Below are positions 1-6,883 of a stretch of DNA of 64,000 nt, piece after piece. Numbering within the stretch: the stretch's first letter is position 1; each line of letters starts with the position of its first letter. The stretch comes from an uncultured Campylobacter sp. (lineage in GTDB: Bacteria; Campylobacterota; Campylobacteria; Campylobacterales; Campylobacteraceae). The stretch is taken from contig NZ_CAMYFP010000004.1 in the NCBI RefSeq assembly GCF_947255105.1, positions 1-64,000 of the forward strand. The letters are read 5' to 3'. A program made the translations under genes and the position numbers. The notes under the pieces were generated by a model that worked only from the letters and a program-made list of their open reading frames with translations, was not told the origin of the DNA and did no database searches.

Positions 1-1
1 A

Positions 2-193
2 TTAAATACTGAATTATTAAAAGTTGGTTATCCTATGGCAATCATTAAAAAAGAGAATAGGGCTGATTATTACGAGGCTTTAGAAAATGTAGGAGACAAC
101 GAAGATTTTTCTGATATTGTGACTTTTATACAAAAAGAAATAAAAGAAACAGCAAAATTTATTTTAGATGTAGTAGGTCAAACAAAAACATAA
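2..193 (+). CDS. C-terminal end of a Fic-family protein (truncated by window edge)
   Basis: An open frame runs from the window edge to a TAA at 191-193 (63 residues). It reads LLKVGYPMAIIKKENRADYYEAL and then a helical acidic tail. That pattern matches the end of Fic/DOC proteins, where a 'GYPP-I-I-R--Y-ALE' stretch follows the catalytic HPFxxGNGR loop. Fic proteins usually transfer AMP from ATP to target proteins. The catalytic motif would lie upstream of this window, so activity cannot be judged. It is followed within 14 bp by a DUF6922-like gene, so it belongs to a patch of toxin/defence-type genes. The family call rests on about 25 aligned residues and is moderately certain. Confidence 0.6.
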   Translation, partial: LNTELLKVGYPMAIIKKENRADYYEALENVGDNEDFSDIVTFIQKEIKETAKFILDVVGQTKT

Positions 194-219
194 GAAAGAA
201 TAAACAATGAAAAAGATAG
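188..219 (+). repeat. Repeated gene leader, copy 1
   Basis: A 32-nt stretch covers the end of the Fic gene, the ribosome-binding region and the first four codons of the next gene. It recurs at 1606-1637 with a single A/G difference, and its core (GAATAGACAATGAAA) recurs at 933-947. All three copies sit directly at a start codon, so small genes in this patch share nearly the same leader. Duplication or recombination through the leader is inferred. Confidence 0.75.
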
Positions 220-509
220 CCTTAAAAAAAGGAACTAAAATGTCTGAAAAAGAAAAAATTGAATATCTTTCTAAATATATTTGGTATGACAAAGAGTATT
301 TAATAAAAAACAATCCCAATAAAATAATAGCTTATGCCATGAGATATGCTGATATTGATGATTATGCAGTAATTTTATCCTTAAAAGATAGATTAAAAGA
401 TGTTTTGAATAGTGCTGAGGCTGGGTGGTTTGATAAAAAAAGTTGGGTATTTTGGCATACTTTTTTAAAGCTAGATATTAAGCCATTTCCTACAAGGAAT
501 ATAAAATGA
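207..509 (+). CDS. DUF6922-like small protein, likely partner of AbiEii-type gene
   Basis: This 100-residue protein has no signal peptide or membrane segment. Residues 20-95 follow the pattern seen in DUF6922-like proteins encoded just upstream of AbiEii nucleotidyltransferases: an aromatic/acidic start (YIWYDKEYLI), a central 'YADIDDYAVILSL' block, an LKDVLNSA helix and a closing 'WVFWHTFLKLDI' (compare the family's 'FWALYFGL' type ending). Its stop overlaps the start of the AbiEii-like gene by 4 nt (ATGA at 506-509), as in translationally coupled toxin-antitoxin pairs. It is probably the antitoxin-like partner; the pairing is known for the family, the role here is inferred. The start at 207 was chosen because it follows AAGAAAGAATAAACA; an internal ATG lies 11 codons in. 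Confidence 0.55.
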   Translation: MKKIALKKGTKMSEKEKIEYLSKYIWYDKEYLIKNNPNKIIAYAMRYADIDDYAVILSLKDRLKDVLNSAEAGWFDKKSWVFWHTFLKLDIKPFPTRNIK

Positions 510-922
510 TACATTATGAGATTCTTCCACAAGAACAAAAAGAAATATATAAAAATCTATCTTTTTTTGGAGATATAGATTTTGTAATCAAAGAAAATAG
601 CTTAATTTTAGATGATGTATTGGAAGTTGCAAATTTAAAAAGCCTATTGGCTACAAAATTAAAAGCAACCTTTGATAGGGCTGAGTATAAGGACTATATA
701 GATATAGTTGAAATCCTAAAAACAGGACAAATAACTATCGAGGAAGGAATAAATAAAATGTTTGATTTTTTTGGAACTGATTTCACAGCGTCGCAAGTTC
801 TTAAAAACTTAACATATTTTGAAGATGGGGATCTGCATAGACTTGAGATAAAAGATAGAGATATATTGATACAAAGTGTATTAAATTTCAAAAACAATAT
901 GTTTGAGACCGATAAAACCTAA
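506..922 (+). CDS. AbiEii-like nucleotidyltransferase, internally deleted (catalytic part missing)
   Basis: This 138-residue protein begins like AbiEii-type toxins (MIHYEILPQEQKEIY). From about residue 20 it jumps to their C-terminal half: LKSLLATKLKATFDRAEYKDYIDIVEIL is split here as 'LATKLKATFDRAEYKDYIDI' and 'VEILKTG', then 'LKNLTYFEDGD'. The conserved GGTA...HR-SxDFD region that carries the nucleotidyltransferase active site is absent, so roughly 80-100 residues appear to be missing in frame. The frame is still open and overlaps its partner by 4 nt. As it stands the protein should not transfer nucleotides. It could be a decayed toxin or a recruited C-terminal domain. A full-length homolog in related strains would confirm the deletion. 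Confidence 0.6.
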   Translation: MIHYEILPQEQKEIYKNLSFFGDIDFVIKENSLILDDVLEVANLKSLLATKLKATFDRAEYKDYIDIVEILKTGQITIEEGINKMFDFFGTDFTASQVLKNLTYFEDGDLHRLEIKDRDILIQSVLNFKNNMFETDKT

Positions 923-932
923 ATTCAAAGAA

Positions 933-947
933 GAATAGACAATGAAA
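933..947 (+). repeat. Repeated gene leader, short copy 2
   Basis: GAATAGACAATGAAA is identical to the core of the copy at 1606-1637 and has one difference from the copy at 188-219. It carries the start codon of the gene at 942. Confidence 0.6.
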
Positions 948-1262
948 CAAGAGATTTCAAATAACACTTTAAAAACTTGCAAATTGACAATTTTAAATAA
1001 AACAGATTATATTTCAGGGTGGGAAGCACTAAATATACCTAGTGAAAACGGACTTATTGCTGATTGGCACCCATTGCACTACTTTAATAAAAAACAAGAT
1101 ATAAAAAAATATAGTTTTAATGAAATTTTAGGAAATAGTGGCATAAAAAAAAGATATGTAAAAATGCTAGATAAAGAGGAGTATGTAGCAAATTATCCAA
1201 GAGCTATAAGAGAAATTTATAATACAACCTTTAATGATAAAAAAGCCACTTTAATAAATTAA
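942..1262 (+). CDS. Hypothetical protein, possibly truncated
   Basis: I do not recognise this 106-residue soluble protein. Its middle has a distinctive aromatic stretch (YISGWEALNIPSENG, then IADWHPLHYF) and a charged block (GIKKRYVKMLDKEEYVANYPRAI) that reads like a conserved domain. The protein stops in a lysine-rich tail (NDKKATLIN), and the DNA beyond it shows broken coding-like sequence (1282-1388), so the original gene may have been longer. It has the same leader as the neighbouring small genes, 20 bp after the AbiEii-like gene. Membership of the same patch of accessory genes is inferred from position only. Confidence 0.5.
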   Translation: MKQEISNNTLKTCKLTILNKTDYISGWEALNIPSENGLIADWHPLHYFNKKQDIKKYSFNEILGNSGIKKRYVKMLDKEEYVANYPRAIREIYNTTFNDKKATLIN

Positions 1263-1281
1263 AATCAAATAAGGACATATT

Positions 1282-1388
1282 ACAATAGATGAGCTTTTAA
1301 ATTTAGGTAATTCTATGAGAGAATATTTAAAGAATCATACTTAGAAGATGAAGATAAAACAGGTAGGGTTTTGCAAAACAAAGTTTAG
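1282..1388 (+). pseudogene. Broken coding remnant
   Basis: Two short frames without proper starts follow each other. One reads TIDELLNLGNSMREYLKNHT and stops at 1344. An overlapping frame reads RIFKESYLEDEDKTGRVLQ and stops at 1388. Both look like real protein (mixed charged and hydrophobic residues, acidic cluster) but are separated by a frameshift and lack starts. This suggests a decayed gene. The parent family was not identified. Confidence 0.35.
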
Positions 1389-1605
1389 AGCTGCAATAGA
1401 CGATAGAGAGGAGTGTCTCATTCCGCCACTATCCCTCTCTAAAAGGATTACTATATCATTTTACTCTGATAGAAATCTTAATGAAAAAATGATATTTAAA
1501 ATCCTAAAGTTAAGGAATATTATTCAAATTTGGATATTTAGAGTGTTAAAAAAGATTTGGGAAATATCAAAGATGATTGTAATACCTTTGAAATAAACAT
1601 CTCAA
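1389..1605. other. Gene-poor decayed stretch
   Basis: No convincing gene is seen. An 82-codon plus-strand frame (1348-1596) exists, but its composition (IWIFRVLKKIWEISKMIVIPLK at the end) is typical of chance AT-rich reading. A different frame ends KDDCNTFEINISNIRKNRQ at about 1623, which looks more protein-like but has an in-frame stop about 20 codons earlier. The region 1263-1836 as a whole is therefore best seen as decaying accessory DNA downstream of the small genes and downstream of mcrC. Confidence 0.45.
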
Positions 1606-1637
1606 ACATAAGAAAGAATAGACAATGAAAAAGATAG
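1606..1637 (+). repeat. Repeated gene leader, copy 3
   Basis: This is the second full copy of the 32-nt leader at 188-219, with one substitution (G for A). It leads into a start codon at 1625 and the same first four codons (MKKI). Confidence 0.75.
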
Positions 1638-1681
1638 TTTTTAATGCTTTTGCCATTTTTTCTGTCTGCTCACTCGCCTAG
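1625..1681 (+). pseudogene. Orphan signal-peptide fragment (18 codons)
   Basis: Behind the repeated leader, an ATG opens an 18-codon frame reading MKKIVFNAFAIFSVCSLA and then TAG. This is a typical secretion signal (KK, hydrophobic core, SLA before a cleavage position) with no mature protein after it. Downstream DNA to 1836 is in no open frame. It is probably the start of a secreted protein or lipoprotein whose body was lost. A functional 18-residue hydrophobic peptide cannot be excluded. Confidence 0.4.
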
Positions 1682-1796
1682 TGCTTCATAGCAAATTCAA
1701 ATAATTAAGATTTATGTTTTTAACCACTTTTAATTGTTTTAAAAAAAGATTTCACTTTATTAAAGAGATAAAAATGAAAAATAAAAAAGAAATCTA

Positions 1797-1812
1797 CCCT
1801 CAAATTTGAGGG
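1797..1812. terminator. Perfect 16-bp palindrome downstream of mcrC
   Basis: CCCTCAAATTTGAGGG is a perfect palindrome lying 24 bp past the mcrC stop. On the minus strand it is followed by a short T-rich run, so it may serve as the mcrBC terminator. The loop is very short (AT), which weakens the call. Confidence 0.4.
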
Positions 1813-1836
1813 GATTTAAATAAATACAATTATTTT

Positions 1837-3036
1837 TTAAAAACTATCTATCAACTCTTTGTTTTTATCATCTACTTCTAAATCAAAATAGATAATTTTT
1901 AATATCATTTCATCATCAAATTTCAATATATAATGATCTTCTTCCAGCCTATCAATTGCCTTAGGATATATTAAAAATAGCCTATAGCAATTATATTTTT
2001 TCCCATAAGTATAAAGTTGATATAGGTCGGCTTGAGATATCTCTTTTGGAGATTCTACTGTTTTCCATTTTGTATCGGCTATAATTTTACTTTCGCCTGC
2101 AATAAAAATATCAGGTATTAATCTAAAGCTTTTTGGACTATCTACAAGATATTTTTTAAAATACTGAAGCTTTACATTTTCATAGTTTTTTTGTATAAAC
2201 TTCCCAACATAATTTTCAAAAAGCCTGTTCATATCAAAAAGAAAGGCAAATGCTAGATTAGCCCCACTATATGGAGTAAAAGATTCTTTTAAAAGAAAAA
2301 TTTTGCACCATAAAAGTGCTTGTTCATAATGCTTGGTTTGGCGATTTATACAATAATACTTAAAAAAATTTTTATAATTTTTATGTTTTGAAACCTCATC
2401 AAACATAAATAAAAACTTTCTAATTCTTTGCTGATTTTTAATATATGAAGATATTTTATATAAAGACTCAAGTGTTGTTTTTATGATTTGATTTATCTCT
2501 ATATCGTTTGTAAACTCATCGTATTTTACATAAAATCTATTTTTATGAATATTGTTTTTATCTATTTGTTCGCTTATTACAAGTTTTCCTTTTAAAAAAT
2601 TTAGGTTACCACTAAAATTTACATAATCACTTTTTATCCCCTTTTTTAAAAGAGAGCTAAGCTCATCCAAAAACATACTTATAAAAATTTCCAAAATAGA
2701 CATTTTTTTCAGATCAAGATTGGCAAAATTTGAAATTTTAAATGGAAAATTTTTAAGAGTTTTTAGCATTTTTATAAAAATTTTTTTTGATGCTTCTCCA
2801 TCTGAGTTTTTAGCTATTTTAGGCAAAATTTCTAGTGTAAATCCACTTTTTGTTTGCAAAACACCCACATAATTTTTGGCTTGTATAAATTTACCATTAC
2901 AATTACTTCCAAGCCTTAAAAACTGTGTGTTTTCACTATTTTTAAGTATAAAATTTTCTATATCGTCAAAATCTTTTTTGTCAAAATTTTTTTGATATAA
3001 CTTTTCAAATTCAACTATTTGAATCAATCTGCTCAT
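1837..3036 (-). CDS. mcrC: McrC-type endonuclease subunit of a 5-methylcytosine restriction system
   Basis: This 399-residue protein is the nuclease partner of the AAA+ GTPase McrB. Together such complexes bind modified DNA, translocate and cut. The N-terminal 250 residues form the McrB-binding part (conserved 'VGVLQTKSGFTLEILPKI' near residue 57). The C-terminal PD-(D/E)xK site is visible as LIPDIFI (PD at 308-309) and IIADTKWK (D321, K323). Length fits McrC. The start ATG at 3036 lies inside the end of mcrB (26-nt overlap), so the pair is translationally coupled. No frameshift or missing catalytic residue is seen, so the protein should be active. Confidence 0.88.
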   Translation of the reverse strand: MSRLIQIVEFEKLYQKNFDKKDFDDIENFILKNSENTQFLRLGSNCNGKFIQAKNYVGVLQTKSGFTLEILPKIAKNSDGEASKKIFIKMLKTLKNFPFKISNFANLDLKKMSILEIFISMFLDELSSLLKKGIKSDYVNFSGNLNFLKGKLVISEQIDKNNIHKNRFYVKYDEFTNDIEINQIIKTTLESLYKISSYIKNQQRIRKFLFMFDEVSKHKNYKNFFKYYCINRQTKHYEQALLWCKIFLLKESFTPYSGANLAFAFLFDMNRLFENYVGKFIQKNYENVKLQYFKKYLVDSPKSFRLIPDIFIAGESKIIADTKWKTVESPKEISQADLYQLYTYGKKYNCYRLFLIYPKAIDRLEEDHYILKFDDEMILKIIYFDLEVDDKNKELIDSF

Positions 3037-4396
3037 CGTTTTCTTTGGTATCTGATTTTGGATAAATTTCTATATAGCTTTGTGGGTTTTTAAAAGCATC
3101 GCTGTTTATCTCATACAGTTTTTTTTCTACTACATCTTCCAAATCTCCACTAAATAATTCTTCTAAGTTAATATCCTTTTCTTTGATAAATTGACAATTT
3201 TCATCTTTTTGATCATCTGCTAAAATAAGTCTTATTTTCTCCCAGTCATCATAAAAATACTCACAAAGAAGCGGAATTATTCTGTTTCTAAACACATCTG
3301 AAAGTTCTTCCATACTTTTAATACCAATAAAATAAGCATGCCCTATCGTGTGATCTCTATCATAAAGACACTCTATTCTTTCATTTATAGCTTTAAGCAT
3401 TGTGGCTATTTCTATATCATCTATTTTTATGTCTTTTAATAAACTATAATCAGGCATCATCTCTATAAAGTCAAATCTCCTTCTAAGGGCCATATCCATA
3501 AGGGCTATGCTTCTATCTGCAGTATTCATAGTGCCTATAATATATAAATTTGAGGGCACGCCAAATTTCTTTTTTGAGTATGGCAACTCTACTGCTATAG
3601 AATCTTTTGCCCCAATTCTTTTTGAGGGCTCTATAAGTGTTATAAGCTCACCAAAAATTTTTGATATATTTCCACGATTTATCTCATCTATAATTAAAAC
3701 ATAGTTTTTGAATTCTATTTTTATATTTTTGGCTTTTTCGCAAATATCTTTAAAAACGCCATCTTTTATCTCATATTTTATATTATTATTTTCATCGCTT
3801 TCTGCTTTTAACCCCTCTATAAACTCTTCGTATGAGTAGCTTTGATGAAAAGTTATAAATTTGATCTGCCCATTTTCTATATAATTATCAAATTTCTTTT
3901 TTAACTCATCCATATCTTCACTGCTATCAATCTTTCCATCTATTATTTCAATAGCTTTTTTTATTGTGCTATATGTTTTTCCGGTTCCCGGAGGACCATA
4001 TAGTATTTGGTTTAATGGCTCTATTGTCATTTTTAACTTCTCCTTATCTGCTTCAACCTTTAAAATATATTCAAGCAGTTCATTTTGAATTTGCTGCTTT
4101 GGTTGCGCGGATTTTAGTCCATGTTTTTGAAGGTTATTAAGATTTAATTTCTCTGTATCTAACATGCCAATTAACTCTAATTCAAATTCTTTATCATCAT
4201 TTATTTTTACAATTTTAGTTTTTATTTTTATTGATTGAACTGGTTTAGCTAGATAAATATAGACTATATCGCCTATTTTAAATCCATTAAGAGGACTACT
4301 CCAGCTGACAATTTTATTTTTTTTTAATTCCTCAATGGCATTAAAAAACTCAGGATCGCTTGGTATAAGCCAGTAGTTTTTATTTTTATCTTGCAT
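3011..4396 (-). CDS. mcrB: McrB-type AAA+ GTPase with N-terminal EVE-like reader domain
   Basis: This 461-residue motor subunit belongs to a modification-dependent (type IV) restriction system. Residues about 6-110 resemble an EVE/PUA-like domain (NYWLIPSDPEFF, then KNKIVSWSSPLNGFKIGDIVYIY), which in other McrB proteins reads a modified base. The AAA+ module follows: Walker A GPPGTGKT (134-141), Walker B VLIIDEIN (233-240), the McrB-typical NRGNISKIFGE, sensor GTMNTADRS and an arginine cluster ALRRRF. It is the first gene of a two-gene operon with mcrC. The -10-like TAAAAT in the 178-bp gap towards hypA would drive it. The substrate base is not predictable from reading alone. Confidence 0.86.
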   Translation of the reverse strand: MQDKNKNYWLIPSDPEFFNAIEELKKNKIVSWSSPLNGFKIGDIVYIYLAKPVQSIKIKTKIVKINDDKEFELELIGMLDTEKLNLNNLQKHGLKSAQPKQQIQNELLEYILKVEADKEKLKMTIEPLNQILYGPPGTGKTYSTIKKAIEIIDGKIDSSEDMDELKKKFDNYIENGQIKFITFHQSYSYEEFIEGLKAESDENNNIKYEIKDGVFKDICEKAKNIKIEFKNYVLIIDEINRGNISKIFGELITLIEPSKRIGAKDSIAVELPYSKKKFGVPSNLYIIGTMNTADRSIALMDMALRRRFDFIEMMPDYSLLKDIKIDDIEIATMLKAINERIECLYDRDHTIGHAYFIGIKSMEELSDVFRNRIIPLLCEYFYDDWEKIRLILADDQKDENCQFIKEKDINLEELFSGDLEDVVEKKLYEINSDAFKNPQSYIEIYPKSDTKENDEQIDSNS

Positions 4397-4498
4397 AAAA
4401 TCTCCTTATTGACGAACTATTTTACCATCTATAAATATTTACACTATTTTTATAAAACCATTCCATCAATATTTAAAAAAATTTAGAGGCAAAATCCC

Positions 4499-4537
4499 TA
4501 AGCTTACTATCTTTAAACAATCTAAGATAAAAGCTTA
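4499..4537. terminator. Inverted repeat after hypA
   Basis: TAAGCTT at 4499-4505 pairs with AAGCTTA at 4531-4537, with an inner ATCTT/AAGAT pairing. It lies 38-76 bp beyond the end of the hydrogenase operon (hypA stop at 4575) and could terminate it. No strong T-tract is present, so the assignment is tentative. Confidence 0.35.
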
Positions 4538-4574
4538 AACTCATTCCCTCAAATTTAAAGGGTTAAATTTCAAA

Positions 4575-4916
4575 CTAGCTCATTGTGATTTTTTTAAGAA
4601 TCATATCTTCGCCGCTAACCACTTCAAGGTCATTTGATCCACATTTTGGGCAAAGAAATTCATTTTTCTTAAGCGTTGAGCTTTGGTGGCAATTTTTACA
4701 GTTAACTACAATCTCATCTATATCAATTTTTAGGCTAGCTTTGGCACAAACTGTCCCTACTTTATAGACTTCAAATGCCTCTTTTAGGTAGTGAGGCTCA
4801 ACTCCGCTAAGCCGTCCTATACCAATCTCTATCTTCTCAACCCTTTTTAAGCCCTCTTTTTTGAGATTTTGCTCGCAAAGCTCTACCAGATCTATAACAA
4901 TAGAAAGTTCATGCAT
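4575..4916 (-). CDS. hypA: Hydrogenase nickel incorporation protein HypA
   Basis: HypA is a small nickel metallochaperone that works with HypB to insert Ni into the hydrogenase large subunit, and in some relatives also supplies urease. I start it at the ATG at 4916, giving MHELSIV: the family needs Met1-His2-Glu3 at the N-terminus for Ni binding. The two-codon-longer reading would begin with TTG and add Met-Leu. The zinc site is visible as CKNC (residues 72-75) and CPKC (90-93). Length is 113 residues, normal. The start overlaps the hypE stop (TGATG), so it is translated by coupling as the last gene of the operon. Confidence 0.93.
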   Translation of the reverse strand: MHELSIVIDLVELCEQNLKKEGLKRVEKIEIGIGRLSGVEPHYLKEAFEVYKVGTVCAKASLKIDIDEIVVNCKNCHQSSTLKKNEFLCPKCGSNDLEVVSGEDMILKKITMS

Positions 4917-5911
4917 CAACAAATCCTTGGAAGTAGTTCGCCACGTGGCGGCTCCATTGACCTTAAAACGCCATAAGAGTTTTTTATCAAAACAACATCT
5001 CTTTTAGATGAGACAACCTCTCCAACAACTGCCGCATTGCTATCAAATCTCTTTAAAATCTCCAAAGCTCTCTTTTCAAACTCAGGCATAACCGCCAAAA
5101 CAAAGGTCCCTTCGTTGGCAAGCTCATATGGCTCAAAGCCAAGCAACTCGCAGATTCCTTGCACCTCATCGCAGATATTAACACTCTCTTCATCTATGAC
5201 AATCTCTAAGTTGTTTTGTGTAGCCCACTCATTTAACACAGCACTCAAACCGCCTCTTGTAGCATCTCTCATACAAAGTGGCACAATATTATTGTTTAGT
5301 AGCTCCAAAACTACATTTTTCAAACTCTTACAATCGCTTTTAAGATCGCTTTGTAGCTCAAGTTCATCCCTTAAGGCAACTATAACGCCCCCATGCCTTG
5401 CTATGTCGCCACTTAGCAAGATTTTGGCGCCAACTTTTAGATTGCTAGTTATGATGTTTTTTTTGATTATCTCTCCGATGCCTGCAGTGTTGATAAAAAG
5501 ACCATCAGCCTTGCCTTTTGGCACTACCTTTGTATCGCCACAAACTATGCAAACATCGTTTTTACTAGCCTCTTTTTGCATTGAGTGCAAAATCTTTTTT
5601 AGCTCTTCTATGCTAAAGCCTTCTTCTATTATCAAAGAGCAGCTCAAATACTTCGCACTAGCTCCAACCATAGCAAGGTCATTTATCGTGCCACAAACTG
5701 CAATCTTGCCAATATCGCCGCCTGGAAAAAACAGAGGACTAACAACAAAAGAGTCACTTGTAAAGGCGATATTTGGAGCTAAATTTAAGATCGCCGCATC
5801 ATTTGCACTTTTTAAAATTTCATTATCAAAAGCTTTGAAAATTATATTATTTATCAAAGCATTCATCTCTTCACCGCCACCGCCGTGACTTAAAAGAATT
5901 TGTTCTTTCAA
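4916..5911 (-). CDS. hypE: Carbamoyl dehydratase HypE
   Basis: This 331-residue enzyme dehydrates the carbamoyl group received from HypF on its C-terminal cysteine to thiocyanate. This supplies the CN ligands of the Ni-Fe active site. Visible hallmarks are the N-terminal LSHGGGGEEM, the PurM-type ATP-binding segments (SANDAAIL, CGDTKVVPKG, DATRGGLSAVLNE) and the exact C-terminus PRIC ending in the essential Cys. Ten bases separate its start from the DUF3137 gene upstream, and its stop overlaps hypA. It acts in the cytoplasm with HypF, HypC and HypD, all encoded in this operon. Confidence 0.95.
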   Translation of the reverse strand: MKEQILLSHGGGGEEMNALINNIIFKAFDNEILKSANDAAILNLAPNIAFTSDSFVVSPLFFPGGDIGKIAVCGTINDLAMVGASAKYLSCSLIIEEGFSIEELKKILHSMQKEASKNDVCIVCGDTKVVPKGKADGLFINTAGIGEIIKKNIITSNLKVGAKILLSGDIARHGGVIVALRDELELQSDLKSDCKSLKNVVLELLNNNIVPLCMRDATRGGLSAVLNEWATQNNLEIVIDEESVNICDEVQGICELLGFEPYELANEGTFVLAVMPEFEKRALEILKRFDSNAAVVGEVVSSKRDVVLIKNSYGVLRSMEPPRGELLPRIC

Positions 5912-5920
5912 AATTTACTC

Positions 5921-6883
5921 CTATTTAAAATAATCTATAAAACCTATCACTTCTGTTATATTATCTACAAATTTTTTTATCTCTTCTTCATTCAATCTAT
6001 ATAAAAATGACGGTTTATAGTCAAAGTAATATCCATTTAAAAATAGATAAAACTTACCATTTATAAAGGCAAAGCTTGCACTTTGGTGACCTTTTTCTTT
6101 TTGAAACCTTATGATTTTTTCCATAGATAAAAAATCAAGCAGATATCTTGCCTCTATCTCATCATCGCTAAAAATTCTAAATTCTTCATTGAACTCTCTG
6201 TTATCCAAAATCTCTTTTTTACCGTCTATTTTTGTGTTGTAAGACCTATCTACAATTATAGTTTTTGAACTAAATTTTTTACCGATATCAAAACCCAAAA
6301 CTACACCTTGAAATTTAGAAAGCTCATATTTGACCTGTTTTGCAAGTTCTATTATTTTTCCGATTTTACTGCTTGAATAATGTTTTTCTTCATAAGTTTC
6401 TACGATACAAAACTCAAACTCACTTCCTTTATACAGACCTTTTATCAAATCATGCGTTATAAAAATATTATAAGCATAAATTTCAGTTTCATTTATAAAG
6501 TCACTTCCAAGACCTTTTTGCGGCGTATAAACATACTCTTTAAAAAATTCTGAAATGATTTTTTCTTTTATGATATAGCTGAAATTTAACTTTTTTTCTT
6601 TGAAGTGATAATAATAAAGTTGTGAAAAGATAAATATGAGCGCAAAACAGGGTATTGCTATCAAAGCTCCTATTTTATCCACAAAATTACCATATCCATA
6701 CTCATCATAAGGTAGTTTATAAAGGATTACTAAAGATGGAAAATAGTCACAAAGATAGTCATAAATGAGCAAAATTACTATTATAAGAAGCGGGACTAAA
6801 AAAGCGTAAAATCTATAGTTAAAAATAGCCTCTTTTAATATCTTTTTTCGCTTCTCTTCAAACTCTTCTACTCTAATTTTCAT
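5921..6883 (-). CDS. DUF3137 family membrane protein inside the hyp operon
   Basis: This 320-residue protein of unknown function matches the DUF3137 pattern. Two N-terminal membrane segments (about residues 25-48 and 75-95, separated by a tyrosine-rich loop) are followed by a soluble domain with 'FINETEIYAYNIFITHDLIKG' (shown here in part) and 'GVVLGFDIGKKF'. A hydrophobic stretch 'ASFAFINGKFYLFLNG' lies near the end. It overlaps the hypD stop by 4 nt (ATGA) and ends 9 bp before hypE, so it is cotranscribed with the hydrogenase maturation genes. Nothing in the sequence links it to metal or hydrogenase chemistry. It may be a lineage-specific insertion into the operon. Confidence 0.6.
   Translation of the reverse strand: MKIRVEEFEEKRKKILKEAIFNYRFYAFLVPLLIIVILLIYDYLCDYFPSLVILYKLPYDEYGYGNFVDKIGALIAIPCFALIFIFSQLYYYHFKEKKLNFSYIIKEKIISEFFKEYVYTPQKGLGSDFINETEIYAYNIFITHDLIKGLYKGSEFEFCIVETYEEKHYSSSKIGKIIELAKQVKYELSKFQGVVLGFDIGKKFSSKTIIVDRSYNTKIDGKKEILDNREFNEEFRIFSDDEIEARYLLDFLSMEKIIRFQKEKGHQSASFAFINGKFYLFLNGYYFDYKPSFLYRLNEEEIKKFVDNITEVIGFIDYFK

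Noticed and set aside
1348..1596. 82-codon plus-strand frame
   Set aside because: No ribosome site, chance-like composition (long hydrophobic and lysine runs) and overlap with broken coding fragments in other frames.
5037..5888. Long plus-strand frame (283 codons) opposite hypE
   Set aside because: Antisense shadow of hypE; serine- and leucine-rich composition, no start signals.
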